A DNA stretch of 39,377 bases from Saccharofermentans sp. (GCA_016292215.1 JAEFBB010000021.1:1-39377), one strand, 5' to 3'. Positions 1 through 9,059 are shown, numbered from the stretch's first letter. Notes: generated by a model from the sequence alone, not told the origin. Numbers and translations: made by a program.

Positions 1-8
1 ATAGACAC

Positions 9-362
9 ATGGCTAAGAGTAGTGTTCATGTAAAGAAAGACGACCAGGTCATTGTCATTTCCGGCAAGGACAAGGGCGCAAAGGGTAAGGTTCTCATGGT
101 AGATGAGAAGAAGGGCAGAGTTTACGTCGAGGGCGTAAACATGGTCAAGAAGCATCAGAAGGCCAGATCACAGAACGCTCCTTCAGGAATTGTTGAGCGC
201 GAAGGTTCTATTGATGCATCAAACGTAATGCTCGTTGACCCCAAGACAGGCGAGCCCACAAGAGTAGGCTACCGTATTAACGAAGACGGTTCTAAGTCCA
301 GGATCGCTAAGAGATCCGGCGAGGTCATCGATACGGTTTCTAAGGCTAAGAAGGGGGAGTAA
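9..362 (+). CDS. rplX: 50S ribosomal protein L24
   Basis: L24 is an early-assembly protein of the large subunit that binds 23S rRNA near the exit tunnel. The 117-residue product has the N-terminal KOW-type beta-barrel expected of L24 (about residues 8-45, with the [13 protein letters not shown] stretch) and the MVKKHQK motif. The length is slightly above the usual 100-110. It opens the visible part of the spc operon; rplN should lie just left of the window. Its stop is followed after 3 nt by rplE, so the two are translationally coupled. The family assignment is secure from sequence and gene order. Confidence 0.97.
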   Translation: MAKSSVHVKKDDQVIVISGKDKGAKGKVLMVDEKKGRVYVEGVNMVKKHQKARSQNAPSGIVEREGSIDASNVMLVDPKTGEPTRVGYRINEDGSKSRIAKRSGEVIDTVSKAKKGE

Positions 363-365
363 TCA

Positions 366-905
366 ATGACCAGATTAAAAGATAAGTACATTTCCGAAGT
401 AGCACCCGCACTTCAGGAGAAGTTCAAGTACAGCTCATCGATGCAGATCCCGAAGGTCGACAAGATCGTCCTCAACATGGGTGTCGGTGAAGTTAAGGAT
501 AACCCGAAGGCTCTTGAGAGCGCTATGCGCGATATGGGCATCATTGCAGGTCAGAAGCCTGTAGCAACGGTATCCACAAAGTCAATCGCAGCCTTCAAGC
601 TCAGAGAGGGCATGAAGATCGGATGCAAGGTTACTTTGAGAGGCGATAATATGTATTACTTCCTCGATAAGCTCATCAGCCTTGCTCTTCCCCGTGTACG
701 TGACTTCCGCGGAATCAATCCTAATTCCTTCGACGGACACGGCAACTATGCGATGGGTATCAAGGAGCAGCTTATGTTCCCTGAAATCGATTATGACAAG
801 ATTGATAAGATTCGCGGTATGGACATCATCATTGTTACTACTGCCGGAACAGACGAAGAGGCATTCGAGCTCTTAAAGCTCTTGGGCATGCCTTTCCGCA
901 AGTAA
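366..905 (+). CDS. rplE: 50S ribosomal protein L5
   Basis: L5 binds 5S rRNA and forms part of the central protuberance and inter-subunit bridge. The 179-residue protein is of standard length, begins with the typical [20 protein letters not shown] and contains the conserved VLNMGVGE and [10 protein letters not shown] segments. A purine-rich Shine-Dalgarno overlaps the end of rplX (positions 353-359). It sits in the canonical L24-L5-S14 order. Confidence 0.98.
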   Translation: MTRLKDKYISEVAPALQEKFKYSSSMQIPKVDKIVLNMGVGEVKDNPKALESAMRDMGIIAGQKPVATVSTKSIAAFKLREGMKIGCKVTLRGDNMYYFLDKLISLALPRVRDFRGINPNSFDGHGNYAMGIKEQLMFPEIDYDKIDKIRGMDIIIVTTAGTDEEAFELLKLLGMPFRK

Positions 906-923
906 TTTGGAGGAGAATAACAC

Positions 924-1109
924 ATGGCAAAGAAGTCAATGATTCTTAAGTCTCAGAAGACACCCAAGTTTTCCACTCAGCAGCATAACCGTTGCAAGAT
1001 CTGCGGAAGACCTCATGCGTATATCCGTAAGTACGGCATCTGCCGTCTCTGCTTCCGCGATATGGCATACAAGGGAGAGATTCCGGGCGTAAGAAAGGCA
1101 AGCTGGTAA
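924..1109 (+). CDS. rpsN: 30S ribosomal protein S14 type Z
   Basis: S14 is needed for assembly of the small-subunit head. The 61-residue form carries four cysteines in two CxxC pairs (C24/C27 and C40/C43), the zinc-ribbon signature of the short zinc-binding (type Z) S14. The C-terminal end, GVRKASW, is conserved. A good GGAGG ribosome binding site lies at 909-914. Zinc-dependent S14 is sometimes backed up by a zinc-free paralogue elsewhere in the genome; none is in this window. Confidence 0.97.
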   Translation: MAKKSMILKSQKTPKFSTQQHNRCKICGRPHAYIRKYGICRLCFRDMAYKGEIPGVRKASW

Positions 1110-1163
1110 CAGTTATCTTTCTTAAGAATTAGAACTGTCCATAACAAAACAGGAGGAAGAATT

Positions 1164-1559
1164 ATGCAGATTACAGATGCAATCGCAGATATGCTTACAA
1201 GAATCCGCAATGCCGGTACTGCAGGACACGCCACAGTTGACGTTCCCCAGTCCAACATGAAGAAGGCTATTGCTCAGATTCTCCTTGACGAAGGATATAT
1301 TGAGAAGTTCGAGACACTCGAGGGAAATACTCAGGGCGTTATCAGAATCACACTCAAGTATTCCGGCAGAAAGCCTGTCATCACAGGTATCAAGAGAATC
1401 TCCAAGCCCGGTCTTCGTACTTATGCGGACAAGGAGAATCTGCCTCGCGTACTTAACGGCTTAGGCGTTGCTATCATCTCTACATCTAAGGGTGTTATGA
1501 CTGATAAGCAGGCTAGAAAGCTCGGTGTCGGCGGCGAAGTTCTCGCTTACATTTGGTAA
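1164..1559 (+). CDS. rpsH: 30S ribosomal protein S8
   Basis: S8 binds helix 21 of 16S rRNA and in E. coli represses the spc operon. The 131-residue protein begins with [17 protein letters not shown] and ends with the conserved GGEVLAYIW. An AGGAGG-type site precedes the start. It is followed by an unusually long 108-nt spacer before rplF that holds a GC-rich hairpin (listed separately). Confidence 0.98.
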   Translation: MQITDAIADMLTRIRNAGTAGHATVDVPQSNMKKAIAQILLDEGYIEKFETLEGNTQGVIRITLKYSGRKPVITGIKRISKPGLRTYADKENLPRVLNGLGVAIISTSKGVMTDKQARKLGVGGEVLAYIW

Positions 1560-1606
1560 TTTTTCGGGATCTTACAGACCTCGAAAAGATATACATCTCT
1601 GAAAAG

Positions 1607-1636
1607 CCCCGGGGTAGGGCGACATACCCGCCCGGA
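1607..1636 (+). other. GC-rich hairpin in rpsH-rplF spacer
   Basis: The 108-nt spacer between S8 and L6 has a run of self-complementary GC-rich sequence. CCGGG pairs with CCCGG, and GGGTA can pair with TACCC across a GGGCGACA loop. No T-run follows, so it is unlikely to be an intrinsic terminator. It may be an mRNA structure used for autoregulation or processing. The base pairing is visible; the function is inference. Confidence 0.4.
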
Positions 1637-1667
1637 GGTTAAATCTTAAGAGCAGGAGGAAAAATTT

Positions 1668-2207
1668 ATGTCAAGAATCGGCAGAATGCCCATAGTCGTT
1701 CCTGCAGGCGTCGATGTAAAGATCGATGGTCAGCACGTAACGGTTAAGGGCGGCAAAGCAGAGCTCTCACTTGATGTTCATCCGGACATCACAGTAAAGC
1801 TGGAGGATGGTCAGATTCTCGTTACTCGTCCCTCAGACGATAAGAATCATCGTTCTCTCCACGGCCTTACAAGAGCCCTCATCCAGAATATGGTAACCGG
1901 CGTACACGAGGGTTTCACAAAGACACTCGAAATCAACGGTGTAGGTTACAGAGCTTCAAAGGCTGGTAATAAGGTTACATTCAACCTTGGTTATTCACAT
2001 CCTATCGAGATGGTTGAACCCGAGGGCATCACAATCGATGTCAAAGACAATCAGGTTATCGTCCAGGGCGCTGACAAGCAGCTCGTAGGCGAGACCGCAG
2101 CAAAGATCCGTTCTCTCAGAGTTCCTGATGTTTATAAGGGCAAGGGTATCAAGTATGCCGGCGAGCACCTTATCATCAAGGAAGGTAAGACCGGTGCTAA
2201 GAAGTAA
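1668..2207 (+). CDS. rplF: 50S ribosomal protein L6
   Basis: L6 sits at the base of the stalk, near the factor-binding site. The 179-residue product has the standard start MSRIGRMPI and the two repeated L6 domains. The C-terminal [16 protein letters not shown] motif is the family signature. A strong AGGAGG site lies at 1653-1658. The gene keeps the normal spc order, between S8 and L18. Confidence 0.98.
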   Translation: MSRIGRMPIVVPAGVDVKIDGQHVTVKGGKAELSLDVHPDITVKLEDGQILVTRPSDDKNHRSLHGLTRALIQNMVTGVHEGFTKTLEINGVGYRASKAGNKVTFNLGYSHPIEMVEPEGITIDVKDNQVIVQGADKQLVGETAAKIRSLRVPDVYKGKGIKYAGEHLIIKEGKTGAKK

Positions 2208-2230
2208 GGCGCAAAGGGGGTAAATTCAAC

Positions 2231-2599
2231 ATGATTGGTAGAATTGATAAAAACAAGATTCGTAAGAGAAAGCATGTTCGTGTAAGGAAGAAGATTTCCG
2301 GAACGACAGAGTGCCCTCGTCTTTGCGTATATAGAAGCAACAGCCACATTTACGCTCAGATCATCGATGATACAAATGGAACAACACTTGTAAGCGCATC
2401 TACGCTCGACAAGGAGATCAAGGGTTCCGTATCCGTAGGCAGCAACGTCGAGGCAGCTAAAGCAGTTGGTAAGCTTATCGGCGAGCGCGCTATTGCCAAG
2501 GATATCAAGGACGTAGTATTCGACCGTGGCGGATATCTCTATCACGGAAGAGTACAGGCTTTGGCAGAGGCGGCAAGAGAAGCCGGTCTCTCATTCTAA
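2231..2599 (+). CDS. rplR: 50S ribosomal protein L18
   Basis: L18 binds 5S rRNA together with L5. The 122-residue protein has the conserved [16 protein letters not shown]-terminus, the [13 protein letters not shown] segment (here [16 protein letters not shown]) and the C-terminal [24 protein letters not shown] signature. An AAGGGGG-type site overlaps the spacer after rplF. Confidence 0.98.
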   Translation: MIGRIDKNKIRKRKHVRVRKKISGTTECPRLCVYRSNSHIYAQIIDDTNGTTLVSASTLDKEIKGSVSVGSNVEAAKAVGKLIGERAIAKDIKDVVFDRGGYLYHGRVQALAEAAREAGLSF

Positions 2600-2617
2600 T
2601 CGGGAGGAGCAAATTAG

Positions 2618-3130
2618 ATGGCTTTAGAGTCTAAGAACAATTCAAGAGAAGAAAAGAAAGAGTTCGAAGAGCGCGTAATCCATATCAGCCGTGTATCCAA
2701 GACTGTTAAGGGCGGTAAGAACATGAGATTTGCTGCTCTCGTAGTTATCGGAGACAGAAACGGCCGTGTAGGTAAGGGCATCGGTAAGTCTACCGAGGTT
2801 CCGGACGCTATCAGAAAGGGTATCGAAGAGGCTAAGAAGAATATCGTTGAGGTTTCTATCGTTAACGGTACTATCCCTCACGAGACACTCGGTGAATTCG
2901 CTGCAGCTCAGATCGTTATGAAGCCTGCTGCAAACGGTACCGGTGTTATCGCAGGCGGTCCTGTCCGTTCAGTATGCGAACTCGCAGGAATCACAGATAT
3001 CCGTACAAAGTCTATCGGATCCAACAATCCCAACAACATGGTCAACGCTACGATCGAGGGTCTCAAGACCTTGAAGTCTGTAGAAGAGGTCGCTAGACTT
3101 CGCGGCAAGTCTGTTGACGAGATTAAGTAA
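2618..3130 (+). CDS. rpsE: 30S ribosomal protein S5
   Basis: S5 lies near the decoding centre and mRNA entry and affects translational accuracy. The 170-residue product has the double-stranded RNA-binding-like N domain (about residues 15-80, with [14 protein letters not shown] and [17 protein letters not shown]) and the C domain with [25 protein letters not shown] site lies at 2602-2606. Length and order are normal. Confidence 0.98.
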   Translation: MALESKNNSREEKKEFEERVIHISRVSKTVKGGKNMRFAALVVIGDRNGRVGKGIGKSTEVPDAIRKGIEEAKKNIVEVSIVNGTIPHETLGEFAAAQIVMKPAANGTGVIAGGPVRSVCELAGITDIRTKSIGSNNPNNMVNATIEGLKTLKSVEEVARLRGKSVDEIK

Positions 3131-3148
3131 GGAGGCCGGAACTGAATT

Positions 3149-3328
3149 ATGGCTAACATCAAGATTAAGCTTGTCAAAAGCACAAACAAGGCAAGAGAGT
3201 CCGAGAAGGCTACAATCAGAGCTCTGGGCTTGAAGAAGATCGGTCAGACTGTTGAGAAGGCTGACAATGAGGCTACACGCGGCATGATCAAGAAGGCTGT
3301 TAACTACGTAGCCGTAGAAGAGAATTAA
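3149..3328 (+). CDS. rpmD: 50S ribosomal protein L30
   Basis: This small gene codes for 59 residues starting MANIKIKLVKSTNK and containing LGLKKIGQTVEKADNEATRGMI, which matches the short bacterial L30 family. A GGAGG site lies at 3131-3135. It fills the gap between S5 and L15, as in other bacteria. It is followed 12 nt later by rplO, with the GGAGG site for rplO at 3330-3334 next to its stop. Confidence 0.96.
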   Translation: MANIKIKLVKSTNKARESEKATIRALGLKKIGQTVEKADNEATRGMIKKAVNYVAVEEN

Positions 3329-3340
3329 TGGAGGTGCCAC

Positions 3341-3784
3341 ATGAAGCTCAATGAAATGACTTCCGCAGGCAACGCAAAAGCATATCGTAAGGGCAGAGGT
3401 CCCGGATCCGGTAACGGCAAGACAGCCGGCCGTGGTCACAAGGGTCAGAATGCCCGTTCAGGCGGCGGCGTAAGACCGGGATTTGAAGGAGGCCAGATGC
3501 CTCTTTACAGACGTCTCCCTAAGAGAGGCTTCAACAACAAGAGATTTGCTCCTGCTTACATCGAAGTAAATGTCGGAGATCTTGAGGTTTTCGATAACGG
3601 AGCAGCTGTAGACGCTAAGGCTCTTGCTGAGAAGGGCATCATCACTCTTCCTAAGAACAATGACGGTGTTAAGATTCTCGGCAACGGCGAGCTCACAAAG
3701 AAGCTCGACGTAACAGCAGCTAAGTTCACAGCAGGCGCTAAGGAAAAGATCGAGCAGGCCGGAGGCACGGCTACGGAGGGTTAA
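3341..3784 (+). CDS. rplO: 50S ribosomal protein L15
   Basis: L15 is a late-assembly large-subunit protein. The 147-residue product shows the glycine/arginine-rich N-terminal extension ([24 protein letters not shown]) and the [18 protein letters not shown] signature. The stop lies 5 nt before the secY start, and the GGAGG for secY (3776-3780) is inside the end of rplO, so secY translation is probably coupled. Confidence 0.98.
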   Translation: MKLNEMTSAGNAKAYRKGRGPGSGNGKTAGRGHKGQNARSGGGVRPGFEGGQMPLYRRLPKRGFNNKRFAPAYIEVNVGDLEVFDNGAAVDAKALAEKGIITLPKNNDGVKILGNGELTKKLDVTAAKFTAGAKEKIEQAGGTATEG

Positions 3785-3789
3785 TAGGC

Positions 3790-5133
3790 ATGAATGGTAT
3801 TTTTGATACTGCAGTAAATGCTTTTCGTGTAGAGTCTATACGTAAAAGACTGCTCTATACCTTCATGATCTTGGGGATCTTCATGATTGGCGGCCTCATC
3901 CCTGTTCCGGGTATGGACGGTGAGAAGTTCACCCAGCTTATCCAGCAGTGGGGCCAGCTCGGAAGCATCATGGACATCATCTCGGGCGGTGGTCTTGCAC
4001 ACGCTTCGATCCTGTCCATGGGTGTATCCCCGTACATTAACGCATCGATCATCCTCCAGCTCTTGACTGTCGTTATCCCCCGGTTGGAAGAAATGTCCAA
4101 AGAGGGTGAGTCCGGCAGAAAGAAGATGGACAAGATCACGCGTTATTCGGCTATCGGTCTGGCATTAGTCCAGTCCAGCCTGTTCTGCTACTCAACTCGT
4201 ACGGCACTTAATTCGAGCCTTCCTACATGGCTCAATGCCGGAGTTGTAATCATCTCATTCACGGCAGGTGCCGCTATCGTCGTCTTCTTAGGTGAGAAGA
4301 TCAACGATAAGGGTATCGGCAACGGCGTATCTTTGATAATCTTCGCAGGTATCGCTACACGTCTTCCCGCAATGGTCAAGACGCTTTATGCAAAGTGCGT
4401 TGATTTGAGCACAAAGATCGACAGTGCCGTATGGGGTGCAATAGTAGGAATTCTTGTATTCATCCTGGTTGCAGCTGTTTCTGTTGCGATCATCGTCTTC
4501 GTTCTCTATGTACAGAACGCAGAGAGAAGAATTCCCGTGCAGTACTCAAAGAAGGTTATCGGCAGACAGCAGCGCGGCGGAAACAGGGACTATATACCGC
4601 TCAAGGTTAACATGTCCGGTGTTATGCCTGTTATCTTCGCTATGTCGCTTCTCGCAATCCCGAACATCATCGTTACTTTGTTCATGAGCAACAGCTCCAA
4701 TAAGGTTGCTCTCTGGCTCAAGAACGAGTTCACAGGCAGCTCCTGGTACTATGTTGTATACTTCCTGCTTATCATCGCGTTTACATTCTTCTATACGGCG
4801 ATCAATTTCCATCCCGTTGAGATTGCAAACAACATCACTAAGAACGGCGGTATGATCAACGGTATCAGATCAGGTAAGCCTACAACAGACTTCATTAAGA
4901 TCACAGCACACAGACTCAATTGGGTGGAGGCATTCTTCCTCGTTCTCGTCTGCATCGTGCCGACAATCATCGGCGTACTTACAGGCTTCGAGAACGTATG
5001 GTTCGCAGGTACATCCGTATTGATCCTTACAGGTGTTGCTAACGACCTCATCGTTCAGGTCGAAGGTGAACTTGAGATCAGAAGTCCTAAGGGATTCCTG
5101 GAAGATCTTACGATCAAGTCAGGCAAAAGGTAA
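3790..5133 (+). CDS. secY: Protein translocase subunit SecY
   Basis: SecY is the channel of the SecYEG translocon in the cytoplasmic membrane. The 447-residue protein has about ten hydrophobic segments. It carries the conserved cytosolic-loop motifs EEMSKEGESGRKKMDKITRY (about residues 100-119) and RRIPVQYSKKVIGRQ, and a plug-like GGGLAHASILSMGVSPYINASI region. It is the last gene of the ribosomal operon and is followed by a strong terminator. The usual downstream genes adk, map and infA are absent. Confidence 0.98.
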   Translation: MNGIFDTAVNAFRVESIRKRLLYTFMILGIFMIGGLIPVPGMDGEKFTQLIQQWGQLGSIMDIISGGGLAHASILSMGVSPYINASIILQLLTVVIPRLEEMSKEGESGRKKMDKITRYSAIGLALVQSSLFCYSTRTALNSSLPTWLNAGVVIISFTAGAAIVVFLGEKINDKGIGNGVSLIIFAGIATRLPAMVKTLYAKCVDLSTKIDSAVWGAIVGILVFILVAAVSVAIIVFVLYVQNAERRIPVQYSKKVIGRQQRGGNRDYIPLKVNMSGVMPVIFAMSLLAIPNIIVTLFMSNSSNKVALWLKNEFTGSSWYYVVYFLLIIAFTFFYTAINFHPVEIANNITKNGGMINGIRSGKPTTDFIKITAHRLNWVEAFFLVLVCIVPTIIGVLTGFENVWFAGTSVLILTGVANDLIVQVEGELEIRSPKGFLEDLTIKSGKR

Positions 5134-5157
5134 GTTTTACTGCTTAAAAGTAACTTC

Positions 5158-5192
5158 AAGAGGCTGTCTCATATGAGGCAGCCTCTTTTATG
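5158..5192 (+). terminator. Rho-independent terminator after secY
   Basis: A 13-bp stem (5158-5170 with 5175-5187, one G-T pair) closed by an ATAT loop is followed by TTTTA. It begins 25 nt after the secY stop and ends the spc operon here. Confidence 0.93.
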
Positions 5193-5194
5193 TT

Positions 5195-5221
5195 TTGCAT
5201 CTCGAAAATGTGGATTATAAT
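5195..5221 (+). promoter_or_regulatory. Putative promoter, possibly for a leaderless mRNA
   Basis: A perfect TATAAT at 5216-5221 lies only 6 nt before the likely ATG at 5228. A TTGCAT at 5195-5200 could serve as a -35 with a short 15-nt spacer. Transcription starting about 7 nt after the -10 would begin at or next to the ATG. No Shine-Dalgarno is present in the 25 nt upstream. Confidence 0.55.
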
Positions 5222-5227
5222 ATCCTC

Positions 5228-6367
5228 ATGAGCAACTTACTTGATTATCTGAAATGGAGAGGAGACATCTCCTTTTCACAGGACCCGTTCAACAGTATCG
5301 ACGGAATGATACTGTCGTGTTTGTCATATGTAAAATTGGAAAAGGTCCTGCCAAAGAAGGGCAAGATGACGATTGCCCAGGCATCGGAGAAGTTCTTTAA
5401 GATCCACTCTGAAGCAGAGCTTGCAAAAGACAAATCATTTATCAGGTTTGCTCCGTCAATGCTCAAGGCCCTTTCCGAGGCCGACAGATTTAAAGATGCT
5501 TATCTTTCAAACTACGTAAACGAGATCGATATATCAAAACAGATTCAGTTCTCTGCGGTCACGGTCGATACACCGGACGGAATGACCTTCATTTCCTTCA
5601 GAGGAACGGACGATTCGATAATCGGATGGAAGGAAGACTTCAACTTAAGCTTTGAGACAGTTCCCGCCGAGACGGAAGCTGCAAAGTATCTTCAGAATGC
5701 CATGAACGGCAGGCTTAACAGAGTGCGCATAGGCGGACACTCGAAGGGCGGGCATCTGGCTATATATGCGGCAGCAGCCGTACCCATTGATATCGCGATG
5801 AAGATCGAGAAGATATATAGTTTTGATGGCCCGGGATTTAATACTGAAGCCATGAAGTCCAATAAATTCAAGAAGATCCAGCCCAGGATCGAGAAATATA
5901 TTCCGGAGACTTCTATCATAGGAAGGCTCCTCGAGGATTCCACCAAGCCCACTGTCGTTAAGAGCAGTGAAGTCGGCATTATGCAGCACGATCCTCTTAC
6001 CTGGCAGCTCGAAGGAAAGAATTTCGTGACATGCGCTTCGACAGATAAGATAAGCGATCTTTTCGATGAGACCATGACCGGATGGCTCGAAAACATGAGC
6101 TTTGCGGAAAGAAAAGTGTTTGTCGATGAGCTGTTTTCTGTTTTCGAGGCTTCCGAATGCGAATATTTAAGCCAGCTGACCAAGGTAGGCATTAAGGGGA
6201 TCAGGGCCATGCTCGTAAGGCTCGGTCAGATCAAGAATGACACCGGCGCCAAGGTCAAGGCACTTGTAAAGATGTTCTTTATAAATCTCAATGTCCTTAA
6301 AAGCGGCGGCGAGAATGACAAATTGATAAGCGGTCTGCTGGCGCTTGATTCAGGATCAAAAAAGTAA
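5228..6367 (+). CDS. Mbeg1/DUF2974-like alpha/beta hydrolase
   Basis: This predicted serine hydrolase of unknown substrate has 379 residues from the ATG at 5228. The N-terminus (MSNLLDYLKWRGDISFSQ and PFNSIDGMILSCLSYV) is typical of the DUF2974/Mbeg1-like family. Residues 123-128 (SFRGTD) resemble the lipase class-3 oxyanion region, and GGHSKGG (169-175) is a GxSxG nucleophile elbow with Ser172. No signal peptide or membrane segment is evident, so it is probably cytoplasmic. The upstream TTG at 5195 lies in the terminator tail and is rejected as the start. The gene is monocistronic, bracketed by two look-alike terminators. Family call is firm; substrate unknown. Confidence 0.85.
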   Translation: MSNLLDYLKWRGDISFSQDPFNSIDGMILSCLSYVKLEKVLPKKGKMTIAQASEKFFKIHSEAELAKDKSFIRFAPSMLKALSEADRFKDAYLSNYVNEIDISKQIQFSAVTVDTPDGMTFISFRGTDDSIIGWKEDFNLSFETVPAETEAAKYLQNAMNGRLNRVRIGGHSKGGHLAIYAAAAVPIDIAMKIEKIYSFDGPGFNTEAMKSNKFKKIQPRIEKYIPETSIIGRLLEDSTKPTVVKSSEVGIMQHDPLTWQLEGKNFVTCASTDKISDLFDETMTGWLENMSFAERKVFVDELFSVFEASECEYLSQLTKVGIKGIRAMLVRLGQIKNDTGAKVKALVKMFFINLNVLKSGGENDKLISGLLALDSGSKK

Positions 6368-6373
6368 ATAAAA

Positions 6374-6405
6374 AGGCTGTCACTTATGAAGTGACAGCCT
6401 CTTTT
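6374..6405. terminator. Bidirectional terminator
   Basis: A perfect 12-bp stem (6374-6385 with 6389-6400) has a 3-nt loop. It is followed by CTTTTA on the plus strand and by a T-rich tail on the minus strand (complement of AATAAAAA, about 6366-6373). It lies between convergent genes, the hydrolase and the histidine kinase, and can serve both. Confidence 0.92.
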
Positions 6406-6427
6406 ATGTGGTGTATATGTAAAAGGG

Positions 6428-8350
6428 TCATTCGATAACGGGGAAAGACAGTGTGACCTTAAAAAGATCTCCGTCGATCGCGATATCGAACGTGCCGCCC
6501 TGCAGCTCGGTCATGCTCTTGGCGATTGAAAGGCCAAGGCCGTTGCCTTCGGTGTTACGTGACTGGTCACCTCTGACAAAACGCTCCACGAGTTCATCGG
6601 GACTTATGTTGAGCTCGGCGCTTGAAGTATTCTTAAACGTGGTAACGGCCTTGCCGTCTTTTTTCTCAAGAGTAAGGTAGACTCTGGTGCCCGGCTGTGA
6701 ATACTTGCAGATATTGTTCATGAGGTTATCGTAGATCCTCATCATGCGCCTGCCGTCAGCGTTTATCATGATGCTCTCTTCAGGCGTTGAGGTAACCAGA
6801 GTAAGGTTTAAGCTGTCTAAACGCTCTTTGTATTCGCCTGCCGTCTGCGAGATAAAGGTGCAGCAGTCTAAGGGAGCAGGGACGATCTCAAGATTACCTG
6901 ATGAAGCCTTGGATGCTTCTACAAGGTCCTCGATAAGTCGCTTGAGCTTCTCTGACTGTCTTACGATTACCTCAGAGTACTCGTTAAGCTTCGGATCATC
7001 GGGCTCTGCATTCCCGATCAGGGAAGCATAGTTGATGATGGACGTAAGAGGTGTCTTGATGTCGTGAGAGACATTTGTAATGAGCTCAGTCTTCATGCGC
7101 TCGGACTTGAGTCTGTCTTCTACTGCGATCGTAACTGAATCAGCAACGGAATTGAGGTTAACGGCGTGCTTTTTGAAGTCACCGAACAATCCCTTCGTGC
7201 TCGTGCGGTAGGTGATATCGCCCTGCGCCAGCTTCTCGCCCGATATCTTAAGCTTTCTCATCATAAAGACTACAAAGAGGATGAAAGGATATAAGATAAG
7301 CTTTTCCAGCATCCAGCAGATCGTAAGGTTATCGTATTCGCCATTGGTGGCGGCAAAACCGATAAGTTCGATAAAGGCGATTCCCGCAAGGGCAAGTGCG
7401 GCCTGCCATACGAGAGGGATCGAGATGAGCCCCCTAAAAATGAGCTTGAACAATTTTCCGATCAGACTTATGACCTTGTAGAATACCGTGCCTTTGAACA
7501 GCATGCGGAGCTTTACTCTGGCCGCAAAGCTTACGCACAGTCCGAGGAAGACATTAAATGCAATAAGTACTGTCACTATGGCAAGTATTGCTTCGGCAAG
7601 ACCGTTTGCGGAATCAACTATAAAAATCGCGAAAATTCCCAGGAAAAAAGATACCAGCATCAGTATGTCAAACGGGAATCTGCCCAAAGGACCGAGAATT
7701 ACTTCTTCTGAGCCGGGCTGCTTTCCGGCAACGCACATAAGAGCTATGAAAGCGGCGATAAGGATCAGAAGGCAGATGAATCCGACAGGGTAGACCAGAA
7801 AACGGACGTTGAATAAAAGATGAACGACTGTGGTCTCAAAATAATTCAGACTTAAGTTCATGGCCGGATCGGCATAAGCTTTGACAGTGCCGTTTGCGAT
7901 CCAGTCCTCATTGGAATCATATGAGCCGTAGCCTCCGTATATGCCCTTCAGTTCCCCGTCAGATGAATAGATGAGACGGACGCTGTATGTATAAAGGGTA
8001 TAGTTCTGATATTTGCCTGTTTTTCCGGCAGACTGTTCAGCCAGGTCAAAATCCGGAGTGGCGGCTACTACCTGATCCGAACCGTCAGTTACCATAATGG
8101 GTATCAGTTCGATCCCGTTGAACTGGGATGTCAAAAGACGGTAGGCGTCGAACATTACAAGCTGTTCGGTATACTGTTCATTACGCTGGGAATAATATTC
8201 ATCTTCAGTCTTGCCGTAAATATCGGCGTAGACTGCAGCTACGGCACCTGCCGCGCACAGAAATCCCAATATCGCAACAAGGTTAATGACTGCGAACAGA
8301 AGCGTCTTGCCGGCTACTGTCCTCAAAAAATGGCTTTTCTTCTTTTCCAT
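6428..8350 (-). CDS. Sensor histidine kinase (OmpR-partner type)
   Basis: This membrane sensor kinase has 640 residues. It has an N-terminal membrane segment (about 15-40), an extracytoplasmic domain (about 41-175) and then a block of about five further hydrophobic segments (175-366). A HAMP-like region follows, then the kinase core: H-box NVSHDIKTPLTSI (phosphorylated His429), N-box NLMNNICKYS, and G-box GNGLGLSIAKS. The start chosen is the ATG at 8350, which overlaps the stop of the response regulator by 1 nt; a GGGGAG site precedes it. The multi-segment sensor is larger than the usual two-segment arrangement. The signal is unknown. It is cotranscribed with the regulator at 8350-9048. Confidence 0.93.
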   Translation of the reverse strand: MEKKKSHFLRTVAGKTLLFAVINLVAILGFLCAAGAVAAVYADIYGKTEDEYYSQRNEQYTEQLVMFDAYRLLTSQFNGIELIPIMVTDGSDQVVAATPDFDLAEQSAGKTGKYQNYTLYTYSVRLIYSSDGELKGIYGGYGSYDSNEDWIANGTVKAYADPAMNLSLNYFETTVVHLLFNVRFLVYPVGFICLLILIAAFIALMCVAGKQPGSEEVILGPLGRFPFDILMLVSFFLGIFAIFIVDSANGLAEAILAIVTVLIAFNVFLGLCVSFAARVKLRMLFKGTVFYKVISLIGKLFKLIFRGLISIPLVWQAALALAGIAFIELIGFAATNGEYDNLTICWMLEKLILYPFILFVVFMMRKLKISGEKLAQGDITYRTSTKGLFGDFKKHAVNLNSVADSVTIAVEDRLKSERMKTELITNVSHDIKTPLTSIINYASLIGNAEPDDPKLNEYSEVIVRQSEKLKRLIEDLVEASKASSGNLEIVPAPLDCCTFISQTAGEYKERLDSLNLTLVTSTPEESIMINADGRRMMRIYDNLMNNICKYSQPGTRVYLTLEKKDGKAVTTFKNTSSAELNISPDELVERFVRGDQSRNTEGNGLGLSIAKSMTELQGGTFDIAIDGDLFKVTLSFPVIE

Positions 8351-9048
8351 CAATTTCTCCCCTTTTCGATCTTATAGCCCTGCCCGAAGATGACCTTGAT
8401 GTATCTCGGGTCATTGGGCGTGATCTCGATTTTTTCTCTTATATGCCTGATATGGACTGCCACGGTGTTATCGCCTGCGGAAAGAGCGTCCTCGCACCAT
8501 ACCTTGCGGTATATCTCTTTTGGCGAAAAGACTTTTCCCGGCTCTTTCATAAGGAGCTTTAAGATCTCAAACTCCTTGGGTGTGAGGCTCACTTCATTGC
8601 CGTCGACCGTGACGGTCCTTGTGTCGCTGTTAAGCTCGATCGAACCGACCGTGAGGATACTATTAGAGACCGCACCCGAGCCCAGCTTTGTGTAACGCCT
8701 TAACTGTGAGCCTACCCTGGCAGCTACCTCCAGGGGATTAAAGGGCTTGGTGATATAATCATCAGCCCCGATGTTAAGTCCCAATATCTTGTCCTGATCC
8801 TCTGACTTGGCCGTCAGGAGAATTATCGGCATATTGTAATTCTCCCTGATTCTGGCCATCGCTGTTATCCCGTCCATTTGCGGCATCATAATATCAAGTA
8901 AGATGAGGTGGAATTCCTCTTTTTGCGTCATTTCAACTGCTTCGGCACCGTTATATGCTTCGAATAACCTGTAATCCGGATTCTGCAGATAGATCTTAAG
9001 CGCATTAACTATGTCTTTGTCGTCGTCACAAATCAGAATGTTATACAT
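8350..9048 (-). CDS. OmpR/PhoB-family response regulator
   Basis: This 232-residue DNA-binding response regulator has a receiver domain 1-115 with acidic pocket CDDD, phospho-acceptor Asp52 (LLDIMMP), Thr79 and Lys101 (TKPF). The C-terminal winged-helix domain contains LTPKEFEILKLLMKEPGKVFS and the end HIRHIREKIE...IFGQGYKIE. I chose the ATG at 9048 over the in-frame GTG at 9057 because GAGG lies 8 nt upstream and MYNILICDDD is the usual N-terminus. It likely controls its own operon through the palindrome at 9060-9076. Confidence 0.93.
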   Translation of the reverse strand: MYNILICDDDKDIVNALKIYLQNPDYRLFEAYNGAEAVEMTQKEEFHLILLDIMMPQMDGITAMARIRENYNMPIILLTAKSEDQDKILGLNIGADDYITKPFNPLEVAARVGSQLRRYTKLGSGAVSNSILTVGSIELNSDTRTVTVDGNEVSLTPKEFEILKLLMKEPGKVFSPKEIYRKVWCEDALSAGDNTVAVHIRHIREKIEITPNDPRYIKVIFGQGYKIEKGRN

Positions 9049-9059
9049 TTTCCCCACCT

